From IMG/VR virus record IMGVR_UViG_3300009008_000117, positions 1 through 36,865 of that record: 36,865 nt of DNA; one strand, 5' to 3'. Made by a program: the position numbers and the translations under genes. Positions within the stretch are counted from its first letter, which is position 1, and each line of letters starts with the position of its first letter. This DNA comes from a virus. The notes beneath the pieces are model-generated. The model worked only from the letters and a program-made list of their open reading frames with translations, had not been told where the DNA came from and searched no databases. This document shows positions 1-7,572 of this stretch, piece after piece.

Positions 1-2994
1 ATTATACACTGTGGGGATATTGCCCACACCAAGACACAGATCTCACCAGAGTTTGTTGAGATGTGTTCTGATTTTTTTCGCAGTCTCGCTGAGATTGCGC
101 CAACCTATATCATTCTAGGAAACCATGACGGCAACCTAAAGAATAGCAGTCGCCAGGACGCGCTGACACCGATTGTCGATGCGCTTGACTTGTCGACACT
201 GCACCTCTTAAAGAACTCTGGTGAGGAGCACCTAACAGATGATTTCTGTTTGAACGTTCTCTCTGTTTTTGATAGAGATAATTGGATTCCCCCGAGCAAT
301 CCTGATAAAATTAACATCGCGCTCTACCACGGCTCTATCTCCAATTGTAAAACTGATACAAACTGGACAATGAGTTTCGGTGAAGACGACCTTTCTATCT
401 TTGATGAGTTTGACTTCGCCATGCTTGGCGACATTCATCGTCGTCAGTATCTTGACGAGGAAGGACGCATTTGGTATTGCGGCTCGACTGTGCAACAAAA
501 CCATGGCGAGAGCAACGATAAAGGTATGTTGATTTGGGAGATTGACTCTAAAGACGAATGGAACATTGAGCCATTGGTCTTTAAAAACCCCAAGCCATTC
601 TTTACGATTCCTCTCACACTAAAAGGACGAATGCCCCGCAAGATTCAGGTGCCCATGGGCGCCCGCTTGCGCTTGGTGAGTGTCAACAACCTTCCGCTTA
701 ATACTATGCGACGAGCAATGGATATTGCCAAACATCGATTTAAACCCGAGAGTATTGTGTTTCTTAACCGCGCCGAAGGAATTCGAGGTAGCGTTGAAGA
801 TCTCACAGATGGTATTAAGACAGAAAACCTGCGAGATATTAAGGTTCAAGAAGAGCTAATCGATGAGTTTCTTTCTGATTATCAGTCAGATTCGGAGACG
901 TTGGAGAGAGTGTTTGCTCTTAATCGCAAATACAACAAAATCATTGAGGATGGAGAAGAGATTTCTCGGAACGTAAACTGGAAGATCAAATCCTTTGAAT
1001 GGGATAATCTTTTCAACTATGGTACGGATAACTCTATTGACTTTGAAAAGCTAAATGGAATCGTCGGAGTTTTCGGAAAGAACTTCTCCGGCAAGTCCAG
1101 CATTATAGACGCGGCTCTCTACACGCTGTTTAATACGACCAGCAAGAACGAGCGCAAAAACCTTAACGTTATTAATCAACATCAAGAATCGTGCAAGGGT
1201 AAATTAGAAATCGAGATCGGTCACAAGAAATATACAATCGAGCGCATTTCTGAAAAATACACAAAGCGCTTAAAGGGAGTCGAGACTTTGGAGGCCAAAA
1301 CGGATTTGAACTTTGAAGTTTACGATCCTGTTACAGATGAAACCACATCCTTAAATGGCACCACACGCAATCAGACCGACGCAAATATTCGAAAGCACTT
1401 CGGGTCCATGGATGATTTTCTGGTGTCCTCACTGGCCAGCCAGCACGGCGCATTGGGCTTTATTGATGAGGGTTCGACCCGTCGCAAGGAAATCATTGCT
1501 AAGTTTTTGGACTTGGAGTTGTTTGAACAGAAGTTTAAGATGGCCAAAGATGACTCTGTGGAAGCGAAAGCACTTCTTAAGAAATATGAAAATCGAGATT
1601 ATAGCACAGAGCTAAACGATCTTTCTTTAAATCTTGAAGGCTTGCGATTAGAAGCGCAGACAAATCAAGCAACATGTGAAAAGTATCGCAAAGAGCTAAA
1701 GATTTTGAATGAAGGCGCGCGCCGTCTTGATGATAAAATTAATTCTATCCCTGGTAAGCTTGTGGATATTAGTAAAACCCTGAGTGCACAAAAAGAGAAA
1801 GAAAATCTTTCCAAGATGTTGCAAGAAAAGATTGCTATTCAAGAAACAGATATCGATCTTAAACGACAGAAGATTGAGATATCTGAAGGTCTTCTAGAAC
1901 TTATAGATTTGAGCCAACTAACTGAAGACAAAGCAGAGATTGATGTGCTAGACCACAGCATTGCAAACCTTCGAGATGAACTAAGAAAGATTACCAAAAA
2001 GGAACAGCTTCTTAAAAGCATCCCTTGTGGCGATCAGTACCCTTCTTGTCATTTTATTAAAGATGCCTATATCGATGTTGCCAATAAGCCGGGTATCGAG
2101 GAAGACCTTCACGTCGCGTTGCAACGCTTAGAGAAATTAGATCCCCCTGAGAATGCAGAGAAGATTGAAGAATATCGTCTGATGCAAGAGTTGATTCAAG
2201 AACTAAAGACTGAAGTGGCCGAACTATTGTTAGAGTGCGAGCGCAACAAAAGCACAAAAGCCTCCACAGATTTAGAGTTGGCCGAGACAAAGGCCAAGGT
2301 GAAAGAGTACAAGCAAAACAAAAAGGTTATTGATGGACTAGAAAAATTGATTAACGATCACAAGACTTATGAGAATAAGATCGAGACCAAAAAGAATAAA
2401 ATTCAGGACTGTGATGAAGAGACCCTAGAGCTTGTGAAACAGATCGGTTCTTATGAAGAAAAGGTGACCTCTCTGCAGAACCAGGAGCAAGAGTATAAAG
2501 ACTTACAGAACGACTACGCTGCATATGATATGCTGATGCAATGCATGCACCCGAACGGAATTGCTTACGATATTATTAAGAAAAAGATTCCAGTGATTAA
2601 TCAAGAGATTGCAAAAGTTCTTGCCAACATTGTTGAGTTCGAAGTATTTTTCGAGACAGGTGGTAACAAACTTGACATATTTATTAAGCACCCCAAACAC
2701 GACGAAAGACCCATTGAAATGGCGTCAGGCGCCGAAAAAACAATGGGCGCTATGGCCATTCGGTTGGCCTTATTGAGTGTTTCTTCGCTTCCAAAGTCGG
2801 ACTTGTTTATCCTCGATGAGCCGGGCACCGCATTGGACGAAGAAAATATGGAGGGTTTTATTAGGATCTTGGAACTAATTAAGGTATATTTTAAGAATGT
2901 TCTATTGATCTCGCATTTGGACTCTCTGAAGGATTGTGTTGATATGCAGATTGTAATAGAAAAGAAAAAAGGTTACGCAAAAGTTAATCAGTAA
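1..2994 (+). CDS. Fused gp47-gp46 recombination endonuclease (SbcD/Mre11 + SbcC/Rad50), 5' partial
   Basis: The reading frame is open from base 1, so the start lies upstream; 997 residues are visible. The first part is a calcineurin-like phosphoesterase of the Mre11/SbcD/gp47 type: HCGDIAH (nt 10-30), GNHDGN (about nt 118-135), YHGS (about 325) and GDIHRRQ (about 427). Without a stop the chain continues into a Rad50/SbcC/gp46 ATPase: Walker A GKNFSGKSS (about nt 1075-1101), long coiled coils, a CGDQYPSC zinc-hook-like turn (about 2026-2049), ABC signature SGAEKT (about 2725) and Walker B LFILDEP (about 2803-2823). In T4 these are two proteins that resect DNA ends for recombination-dependent replication; here they form one polypeptide. 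The joint is near nt 940-1000. Family assignment is very secure; a single-chain function is inference. Confidence 0.93.
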   Translation: MIHCGDIAHTKTQISPEFVEMCSDFFRSLAEIAPTYIILGNHDGNLKNSSRQDALTPIVDALDLSTLHLLKNSGEEHLTDDFCLNVLSVFDRDNWIPPSNPDKINIALYHGSISNCKTDTNWTMSFGEDDLSIFDEFDFAMLGDIHRRQYLDEEGRIWYCGSTVQQNHGESNDKGMLIWEIDSKDEWNIEPLVFKNPKPFFTIPLTLKGRMPRKIQVPMGARLRLVSVNNLPLNTMRRAMDIAKHRFKPESIVFLNRAEGIRGSVEDLTDGIKTENLRDIKVQEELIDEFLSDYQSDSETLERVFALNRKYNKIIEDGEEISRNVNWKIKSFEWDNLFNYGTDNSIDFEKLNGIVGVFGKNFSGKSSIIDAALYTLFNTTSKNERKNLNVINQHQESCKGKLEIEIGHKKYTIERISEKYTKRLKGVETLEAKTDLNFEVYDPVTDETTSLNGTTRNQTDANIRKHFGSMDDFLVSSLASQHGALGFIDEGSTRRKEIIAKFLDLELFEQKFKMAKDDSVEAKALLKKYENRDYSTELNDLSLNLEGLRLEAQTNQATCEKYRKELKILNEGARRLDDKINSIPGKLVDISKTLSAQKEKENLSKMLQEKIAIQETDIDLKRQKIEISEGLLELIDLSQLTEDKAEIDVLDHSIANLRDELRKITKKEQLLKSIPCGDQYPSCHFIKDAYIDVANKPGIEEDLHVALQRLEKLDPPENAEKIEEYRLMQELIQELKTEVAELLLECERNKSTKASTDLELAETKAKVKEYKQNKKVIDGLEKLINDHKTYENKIETKKNKIQDCDEETLELVKQIGSYEEKVTSLQNQEQEYKDLQNDYAAYDMLMQCMHPNGIAYDIIKKKIPVINQEIAKVLANIVEFEVFFETGGNKLDIFIKHPKHDERPIEMASGAEKTMGAMAIRLALLSVSSLPKSDLFILDEPGTALDEENMEGFIRILELIKVYFKNVLLISHLDSLKDCVDMQIVIEKKKGYAKVNQ

Positions 2995-3007
2995 AATGGA
3001 GATTTAA

Positions 3008-4135
3008 ATGAGCAACCCTGACGATTTTGATTTTGCCGAGACAGCTAGCGAAGTAAACCCGCCTGCTCTCGACACCCCCACAACCACCACAACTGACGAT
3101 TTTGATTTCGTCGATCATTATGGTGACGATGAAGAAGTAACACACGAGAACTTGCTTCCGGAGAACACTGTTCCCGCATCGCTGAACTGCGCAGTTATTG
3201 GCGTAGGGGGAGGTGGGGGCAAGATGGCCAAAGCCTTTCTCGATCTTGGTTACAATAGGACTTTGCTTGTCAATACCACTGCTAAAGATGTTCCTAGCGA
3301 TGTGGATGATAAGCATGTGGTTTTGATTCCCGATGCCGATGGCATTGGAAAAGATGTGAATTTAGGAAAAGCTGTGTTTGATGCAAACAGTACGGTCGTA
3401 GAAGATGCCCTCCGCACAAAATTAGGCAAAGTTGACTGGCTGTTCGTTTGCGCTGGGGGCGGCGGTGGAACTGGTTCTGCCGTCGCTTCCCTACACGGCG
3501 TGTTTGAACGATATCTGAAATCTGTTCAAGCCGAAGGGGAAGTTGTGTATCTCACCTCTTGGCCGACCGCACAAGAATGCTTGAACCCGACAATTAGCAG
3601 AAATGCGCTCGCACTCCTTAATGATGTTTCAGAGCACACGCACGTTGTATTAGATAACGAGCGTCAAGTTAAGTTGCTCCGCGGCAAAGTTGGAATGCTT
3701 GGATTGTTTCCCGCAGCCAATACCGCATTCGCAAAGCTGTGGACACAAGTATTAAAGCTATCTTCAGATAAGTCACCGATTCAATCTTTTGATTCAAAAG
3801 ATCTCGAAAGATGTTTGCGAACGCCACAAAGAATGTTTATTGGTTCGACAATGGTTAAGGATCCTGCCACTCCCAACCTGGGTTCGATGATTCTTCAGAA
3901 TTGCATGAAGCGTTCACCGTGCCCCCCGGCGAAAGGAAAGCCAAAGACAGGCGCACTGCTTCTGGTTGTTTCGTCTGCAATGGCAAACGATCCAGAAATC
4001 AGCAAGCACATGGATGCTGCGATTGGATATGTCGGCGGAAGAACCGAGACACTTTTTTCAGGCGTTTACATTAATGATAACGTACCTGGGCTCGTTGCCA
4101 TACTATGTATGAATGGGCTACCCAAAGGAAAATAA
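3008..4135 (+). CDS. Tubulin/FtsZ-superfamily GTPase of phage
   Basis: A 375-residue protein starting 13 bases after the nuclease fusion. The nucleotide-binding pattern of FtsZ/tubulin is clear: glycine-rich GVGGGGGK (residues 65-72, where FtsZ has GVGGGGGN), NTTA (89-92, FtsZ NTDA), the tubulin signature GGGGGTGSA (150-158), VVLDNERQ (213-220, FtsZ VIPNDR-like) and FDSKD (261-265), a plausible T7 loop. Residues 1-58 are an acidic, Thr/Pro-rich tail containing the motif DDFDF twice (5-9 and 30-34). Known phage tubulins (PhuZ, TubZ-like) form filaments that position or move phage DNA and capsids; a similar role is inference here. The placement next to the recombination nuclease suggests work on replicating DNA. 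It is too divergent to name as PhuZ or FtsZ. Confidence 0.85.
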   Translation: MSNPDDFDFAETASEVNPPALDTPTTTTTDDFDFVDHYGDDEEVTHENLLPENTVPASLNCAVIGVGGGGGKMAKAFLDLGYNRTLLVNTTAKDVPSDVDDKHVVLIPDADGIGKDVNLGKAVFDANSTVVEDALRTKLGKVDWLFVCAGGGGGTGSAVASLHGVFERYLKSVQAEGEVVYLTSWPTAQECLNPTISRNALALLNDVSEHTHVVLDNERQVKLLRGKVGMLGLFPAANTAFAKLWTQVLKLSSDKSPIQSFDSKDLERCLRTPQRMFIGSTMVKDPATPNLGSMILQNCMKRSPCPPAKGKPKTGALLLVVSSAMANDPEISKHMDAAIGYVGGRTETLFSGVYINDNVPGLVAILCMNGLPKGK

Positions 4136-4138
4136 CAA

Positions 4139-4297
4139 ATGAGCCCGAGAGATTTAATGAGAATGACGTGGGAAAGAGCCACACAGCTTATGTTGTTAAG
4201 AGGCACGCTAGAAGATTACGTTTTATTCGCCGCCGCTAAAGGCGCCTCGTTCGCGATTGGCGTGGGTCTAGGCTGGTATTTATGGGGAGCAGTGTAA
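4139..4297 (+). CDS. Small single-span membrane protein, 52 aa
   Basis: A short open frame that fills the gap between the tubulin-like gene and the next gene. The ATG lies 3 bases after the previous stop, and the stop (4295-4297) directly touches the ATG at 4298. The product begins MSPRDLMRMTWERATQ and ends with a hydrophobic, Gly-rich helix (about residues 29-51, AAAKGASFAIGVGLGWYLWG) that looks like one membrane span. The tight spacing on both sides argues that it is a real gene. I do not recognise the family; it sits at the head of a run of small membrane proteins. Confidence 0.6.
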   Translation: MSPRDLMRMTWERATQLMLLRGTLEDYVLFAAAKGASFAIGVGLGWYLWGAV

Positions 4298-4606
4298 ATG
4301 AAACTATCCAAATCCCAACTTAAACAGATTATTAAAGAAGAGCTTGAAGAAGCATATGGCGGCGCTTCAGGACCATTTCCAGATAGGTACGGTGATGCTC
4401 ACGAGAAGAGTCAGAAAACTAATATGAATCGCAGCCTTGGTGAGTTTGCTCAATGGGTCTCCCGCATCGACGGACACATCGAACAGATTACAGGAGAAAG
4501 TATAACAGCAGATAAGATGCCCTCTGATATTAATCTTTATGATATGTGGCTCCTTGGATTGTCTCCTGGTCAGGCTGCACAAGATCTTACGACGAGAGAC
4601 TATTAA
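4298..4606 (+). CDS. Small protein with MKxSKxxLKxII N-terminal helix (candidate capsid-targeted protein)
   Basis: A 102-residue protein whose first 18 residues, MKLSKSQLKQIIKEELEE, form a charged amphipathic helix shared with other short proteins in this window (5223, 7559, 8436, 16330). The helix contains IKE, which fits the (Leu/Ile)-x-Glu pattern cut by T4-type gp21 protease, a homologue of which is encoded at 14894. The remainder has no recognised domain; it contains Trp residues and a YDMWLLGLSPGQAA segment. In T4, internal head proteins carry an N-terminal capsid-targeting peptide with this kind of cleavage site. Packaging into the head is therefore a reasonable hypothesis, not something shown. 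The stop overlaps the next start by one base. Confidence 0.7.
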   Translation: MKLSKSQLKQIIKEELEEAYGGASGPFPDRYGDAHEKSQKTNMNRSLGEFAQWVSRIDGHIEQITGESITADKMPSDINLYDMWLLGLSPGQAAQDLTTRDY

Positions 4607-4740
4607 TGAAACTTTGGAATAAACTAAATCACTGGCTCGAATGGCGCGGAATTAAGTGGACCGACATTCTTGGTTCGGGTGTAGCATTTGGAACAATCAT
4701 TGCACTAATTATAGTATTAATATGGGCAGGATTACAATGA
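4606..4740 (+). CDS. Small single-span membrane protein, 44 aa
   Basis: I chose the ATG at 4606, which overlaps the previous stop codon (TAATG), over a longer in-frame start at 4546 inside the upstream gene. The 44-residue product has a basic, Trp-rich N-terminus (MKLWNKLNHWLEWRG) and one strong hydrophobic helix (about residues 23-42, SGVAFGTIIALIIVLIWAG). It overlaps the next start by a few bases, so the genes look translationally coupled. No family recognised; a role in the host envelope or lysis is possible but unproven. Confidence 0.6.
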   Translation: MKLWNKLNHWLEWRGIKWTDILGSGVAFGTIIALIIVLIWAGLQ

Positions 4741-4922
4741 AACAAAAGCTCTTAAAATTATGTCGATTGGATGTGCTGGCTCTTGGGCTAGCATTGCTTG
4801 CTTTAGCAGTCGCGTGTTGTGGACATCACAGAACACATGAAAGGTTGAATGAGATGGAACGCATTGGAATCCCGCATCAACCACACCCGCCCGTTAAATT
4901 AGGAGAAGAGTGCCCATGGTAA
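4737..4922 (+). CDS. Small membrane or lipoprotein-like protein, 61 aa
   Basis: I chose the ATG at 4737, overlapping the previous stop, rather than the upstream in-frame start at 4656. After a basic start (MKQKLLKLCRLD) comes a long hydrophobic stretch (LALGLALLALAVACC, about residues 15-30) followed by a polar His-rich tail. The AVAC segment weakly resembles a lipobox, so this may be a small lipoprotein, as outer spanins are, but the -3 residue is not the usual Leu. The gene lies among other small membrane proteins and overlaps the next start. No family recognised. Confidence 0.55.
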   Translation: MKQKLLKLCRLDVLALGLALLALAVACCGHHRTHERLNEMERIGIPHQPHPPVKLGEECPW

Positions 4923-5221
4923 TTAATGAAGCAAAATTGACAGAAATGGCAACCCAGGAACTTAAAAACGTTCTCTTAGAAAAGTACGCACGGGCTCAAC
5001 TGGCTCAGGTACTAGCAGAACAAGAAATGGTTTCTACCGCAAAGATTGAAGAATTACTGGAAGATGTCGTCGAAGCATTGGGACTCATCGATTTAAGTAT
5101 TGATTATTTGACTGCCGCATTGACCGGCAATGATCCCGCCTCAATCGGCGTGGCGCAACGAGTGTTAGGCCGCGGCAGTCGACGAGCAGCTGATGTCAGC
5201 ATTGGAAAGCCGGGCTCTTAA
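4916..5221 (+). CDS. Hypothetical helical protein, 101 aa
   Basis: The ATG at 4916 is preferred to the GTG at 4910 because AGGAGAAG (about 4901-4908) is better spaced from it. The protein is almost entirely helical and acidic; it begins MVINEAKLTEMATQELKNV and ends in a short Arg/Ser-rich tail. The N-terminus is loosely similar to the MKxSKxxLKxII helices of its neighbours (INE and LLE fit the (Leu/Ile)-x-Glu pattern) but lacks the II-x-EE core, so membership in that set is doubtful. It overlaps the previous gene and is followed one base after its stop by the next ATG. Function unknown. Confidence 0.65.
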   Translation: MVINEAKLTEMATQELKNVLLEKYARAQLAQVLAEQEMVSTAKIEELLEDVVEALGLIDLSIDYLTAALTGNDPASIGVAQRVLGRGSRRAADVSIGKPGS

Positions 5222-5222
5222 A

Positions 5223-6011
5223 ATGAAAATTACCTACGCCACATTAATGAATATCATCAAGGAAGAACTAGAGGAAGCTTTAGATCCTCACAGGTCTTTA
5301 GCTGCACAGGCAGAAGATGAATATGAAGAACCCACCGGAGAGCCGGGCGATATTGAGGCGGACACTGTTTTTCCTGGCGGCGGTCCCGGCGAATGGCAGG
5401 CTGCTAAAGATGCGGAACCAGTCAAGCAACGCCCACCGCGTGAGTATCGTCGTGAAGCCATCAAGCTCCTAGCCAGTTTTAATGTTAAGGTTGGTCCTGA
5501 CGAAATTGATATCGTTGCATGGCAACTCTACAACAATGCCATGGCTTCTGAAACGGAGCCGATGAAAGAGCCGGGCGGCAAGCTTTCGTTCCTCAAGAAG
5601 GCCATGAAAAAAATGGGGTTGTCAGAAGTTACCAACGCAGAGTTAAGTGCCATCCGTTATTTTACGCGTGGACTCTCTTATGAAGTAGAAGCTTTGTTGG
5701 TTCAACTAATGCATAAGCATGATTTTACATTGGATGATGTAGAAGTGATGGCTAAAGAGCTTAGAGGCCTTGGGCAAGGAAGGCTTGATCCTGCGCCACA
5801 GAAACGCATGGCCGAAGGTCCACTCCAAAAATACATTGAAGAAGAGATAGACAAGTATTTAGCCGAAGTCCATTCAGAAAAACAGCGTGCCTATATGTGC
5901 GCGCAAGCAAATTTACCGGATAGTGAAAGAAAAAAGGGCTTATCAAAAGCAGAAGCAGAAGAAATGTGTCATGGCCCGATGAAAGAATCACAAACAAAGA
6001 GAGGAAAGTAA
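5223..6011 (+). CDS. MKxTxxxLxxII-type protein, 262 aa (candidate capsid-targeted protein)
   Basis: The start is placed at the ATG at 5223, just after the previous stop, because it yields the shared N-terminal helix MKITYATLMNIIKEELEEA; an upstream in-frame start (5193) lies in the previous gene. The helix carries IKE, matching the gp21-type cleavage pattern. A low-complexity acidic, Pro/Gly-rich linker (about residues 20-75) precedes a helical middle. Near the C-terminus is a segment with two cysteines, SEKQRAYMCAQ to AEEMCHGPM, of a kind I have seen at the ends of other environmental phage proteins. No enzyme domain is recognised. It could be an internal head protein injected or packaged with DNA; this is inference from the N-terminus only. 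Confidence 0.75.
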   Translation: MKITYATLMNIIKEELEEALDPHRSLAAQAEDEYEEPTGEPGDIEADTVFPGGGPGEWQAAKDAEPVKQRPPREYRREAIKLLASFNVKVGPDEIDIVAWQLYNNAMASETEPMKEPGGKLSFLKKAMKKMGLSEVTNAELSAIRYFTRGLSYEVEALLVQLMHKHDFTLDDVEVMAKELRGLGQGRLDPAPQKRMAEGPLQKYIEEEIDKYLAEVHSEKQRAYMCAQANLPDSERKKGLSKAEAEEMCHGPMKESQTKRGK

Positions 6012-6012
6012 A

Positions 6013-6198
6013 ATGAGTTTATTAACACAAGTATGGGACAGTGTTGTCACTGCAGCCGGCAATGTCGCCAGAGCAGTTTTAGATACCGGCTGGTCCGTCT
6101 GGCACGAAATTACCGATGGCGCTCGGCGCCGTAGCTGGTGGCTGCTCGTAGCTCTAGTATGGCTCGACGGCGTACTCGTTGCTCACTGGTTGCTGTAG
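6013..6198 (+). CDS. Small membrane protein, 61 aa
   Basis: A short protein that starts one base after the previous stop. The N-terminal half is amphipathic (MSLLTQVWDSVVTAAGNVAR), followed by an Arg cluster (GARRRS) and one Trp/Leu-rich membrane span (about residues 40-61, WWLLVALVWLDGVLVAHWLL) that ends the protein. The positive cluster before the span suggests a cytoplasmic N-terminus. It lies just before a holin-like and a spanin-like gene, so a place in the lysis set is possible. No family recognised. Confidence 0.6.
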   Translation: MSLLTQVWDSVVTAAGNVARAVLDTGWSVWHEITDGARRRSWWLLVALVWLDGVLVAHWLL

Positions 6199-6206
6199 GA
6201 GAGAAC

Positions 6207-6401
6207 ATGGAAGAGCAAAGTGGATTCATCGACACTTGGTTGATGAAGTTAACATCACGTAAGCTTCTAGTGTGGCTTACTGCGTCTGCGTTAGCGTTCG
6301 GCGGCTATCTAGCCAGCGCTGACTGGGTTATTATTTCGAGCATCTTTATCGGCACACAAGGGGTCGTAGATGTGGTGGAGAGACTGAAGGGCCTCAAGTG
6401 A
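6207..6401 (+). CDS. Holin-like small membrane protein, 64 aa
   Basis: The ATG at 6207 follows AGGAGAGA with good spacing and is preferred over an upstream in-frame start at 6138 inside the previous gene. The product has two short hydrophobic segments (about residues 18-33, KLLVWLTASALAFGGYLA, and 37-52, WVIISSIFIGTQGVVD) separated by a short turn, then a charged C-terminus (VERLKGLK). Size, two-span layout and neighbours with spanin-like features resemble small phage holins, which form membrane holes at lysis. No endolysin is visible in the window, so the lysis assignment is tentative. Confidence 0.6.
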   Translation: MEEQSGFIDTWLMKLTSRKLLVWLTASALAFGGYLASADWVIISSIFIGTQGVVDVVERLKGLK

Positions 6402-6784
6402 CCACGCAACAGTTAGTAGTGCAATTCCTACTTAAGAATTGGAAAGGCATTTTAATCGCTGTCTTGTCCCTGGTGGTGATGGGAAAGATGCGCTATGACC
6501 ATAAGCAGATGCAAGCAGCATACGAAGCATCCGAACAGTCCCTACAGGCACAAATCGCAGGCCTGCAAGAAATTCACAAGCAGCAACTAGCTGATATGGA
6601 AGACTCGCTACAGGTCTACAAAGATACCTTAGATCAAGTAGAACGAGACTATCGAGAGAGCCAAGAAGAACTGCTAGAAGTGATCGAGAGTCGAAGAGAG
6701 GAATACGGAAGACAATTCTCTCAAGACCCCGAAGAACTAGCGGAGACAATAATGTTAATGTACGGATTTGATTATGTTCCTTAG
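6398..6784 (+). CDS. Inner-membrane spanin-like protein (Rz-like topology)
   Basis: Starts at GTG 6398, overlapping the stop of the holin-like gene (AAGTGA). It is 128 residues with an N-terminal membrane anchor (about residues 13-30, WKGILIAVLSLVVMGKM) and then a long polar coiled coil (about 35-110) rich in Gln and Glu. This is the layout of i-spanins, which cross the periplasm to help disrupt the outer membrane of Gram-negative hosts. No sequence motif defines spanins, so the call rests on topology and context: holin-like gene before it, and a secreted coiled-coil protein overlapping its 3' end. Confidence 0.55.
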   Translation: MTTQQLVVQFLLKNWKGILIAVLSLVVMGKMRYDHKQMQAAYEASEQSLQAQIAGLQEIHKQQLADMEDSLQVYKDTLDQVERDYRESQEELLEVIESRREEYGRQFSQDPEELAETIMLMYGFDYVP

Positions 6785-7193
6785 TCTATTATTAACGTTG
6801 GCCGGGCCCGCTCAAGCAGCCGACACAGGCCAGTTTACCTTTCTGGGGCACCAACAGTGTGCCCCGTTTGAGGGTGTGCTTTTTGACGTGCCGGCATTGT
6901 CCGAAATCATGGCTCGCCAATCAACCGCCAACCTTGCATGCCAAGCACGAATTGAATATGAGCTTTCAGTTGAAGCCGCAAACTATGAGTTACAGCTTCG
7001 CAATTGGGAGATTCAATATACGGCTCTGCACGAGGAAATGACACTGATAATCTTTCAGAAAGATCAAGAAATTGAAGAACTCCAGGCATCCCTACTACGC
7101 CAGTCTCCGAGCAATGGATGGCTGTGGGGCGCAGGTGGAGTAGTGGTGGGTGCAGTTGTTACCTATGGGGCTTACCGAGTGTTCAATGAGTGA
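6774..7193 (+). CDS. Secreted coiled-coil membrane protein, possible spanin partner, 139 aa
   Basis: I chose the ATG at 6774 rather than the TTG at 6768. The start gives a good Sec signal peptide (MFLSLLLTLAGPAQA, cut before ADTG). The mature part has CAPFEGVLFDVPALSEIMA (about residues 24-42) and two cysteines, then a coiled coil (about 55-110), and ends with a Gly/Val-rich membrane span (about 113-133). I have seen similar proteins beside Rz-like genes in environmental phages, without assigned function. With a signal peptide and a C-terminal anchor it would span or line the periplasm. It overlaps both neighbours. A spanin-type role is inference. Confidence 0.6.
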   Translation: MFLSLLLTLAGPAQAADTGQFTFLGHQQCAPFEGVLFDVPALSEIMARQSTANLACQARIEYELSVEAANYELQLRNWEIQYTALHEEMTLIIFQKDQEIEELQASLLRQSPSNGWLWGAGGVVVGAVVTYGAYRVFNE

Positions 7194-7572
7194 AAAAGAT
7201 TTTGACAAAATCGCCGCTATCGAACAAGCCATTGCTAAGAAGTACGGAAGCGAGACTGTTCAAAACCCCCGCGCAAATTGGGACGAGACCAAAGAAAAAG
7301 AATACCTCGAACAGATGCGGGAATTATATAAGAAGAATACCAAGCACGAAGCCTTCCAAGAGAAAATAGATGTAAATGGTATAAAGGTTGCAAAGAAACT
7401 ATTTAATAGAGATTCTTTACGGCATTGTCCTGTTTGTTCTTCTCTCGCTAGAAAAGCGACAGACGATGTTTGTCTTCTCAAATTTGATTGTTGCTATAGT
7501 TGTTATGATCGATACGTAGAAGGCAGAGAAGAAAGATGGGAAAAAGGCTGGAGACCAAATGAGGATAACTAA
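7186..7572 (+). CDS. Conserved phage protein with zinc-ribbon-like cysteines, 128 aa
   Basis: The ATG at 7186 overlaps the upstream gene; longer in-frame starts lie inside that gene. The N-terminal half is helical (MSEKDFDKIAAIEQAIAKKYG, NPRANWDETKEKEYLEQ). The C-terminal half has CPVCSSL (about residues 84-90) and CCYSCYDRYVEGREERW (about 104-120), four to five cysteines that could bind one zinc. The family is familiar from marine T4-like phages but to my knowledge has no assigned function. A regulatory or assembly role would be a guess. It overlaps the next gene by 14 bases. Confidence 0.75.
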   Translation: MSEKDFDKIAAIEQAIAKKYGSETVQNPRANWDETKEKEYLEQMRELYKKNTKHEAFQEKIDVNGIKVAKKLFNRDSLRHCPVCSSLARKATDDVCLLKFDCCYSCYDRYVEGREERWEKGWRPNEDN

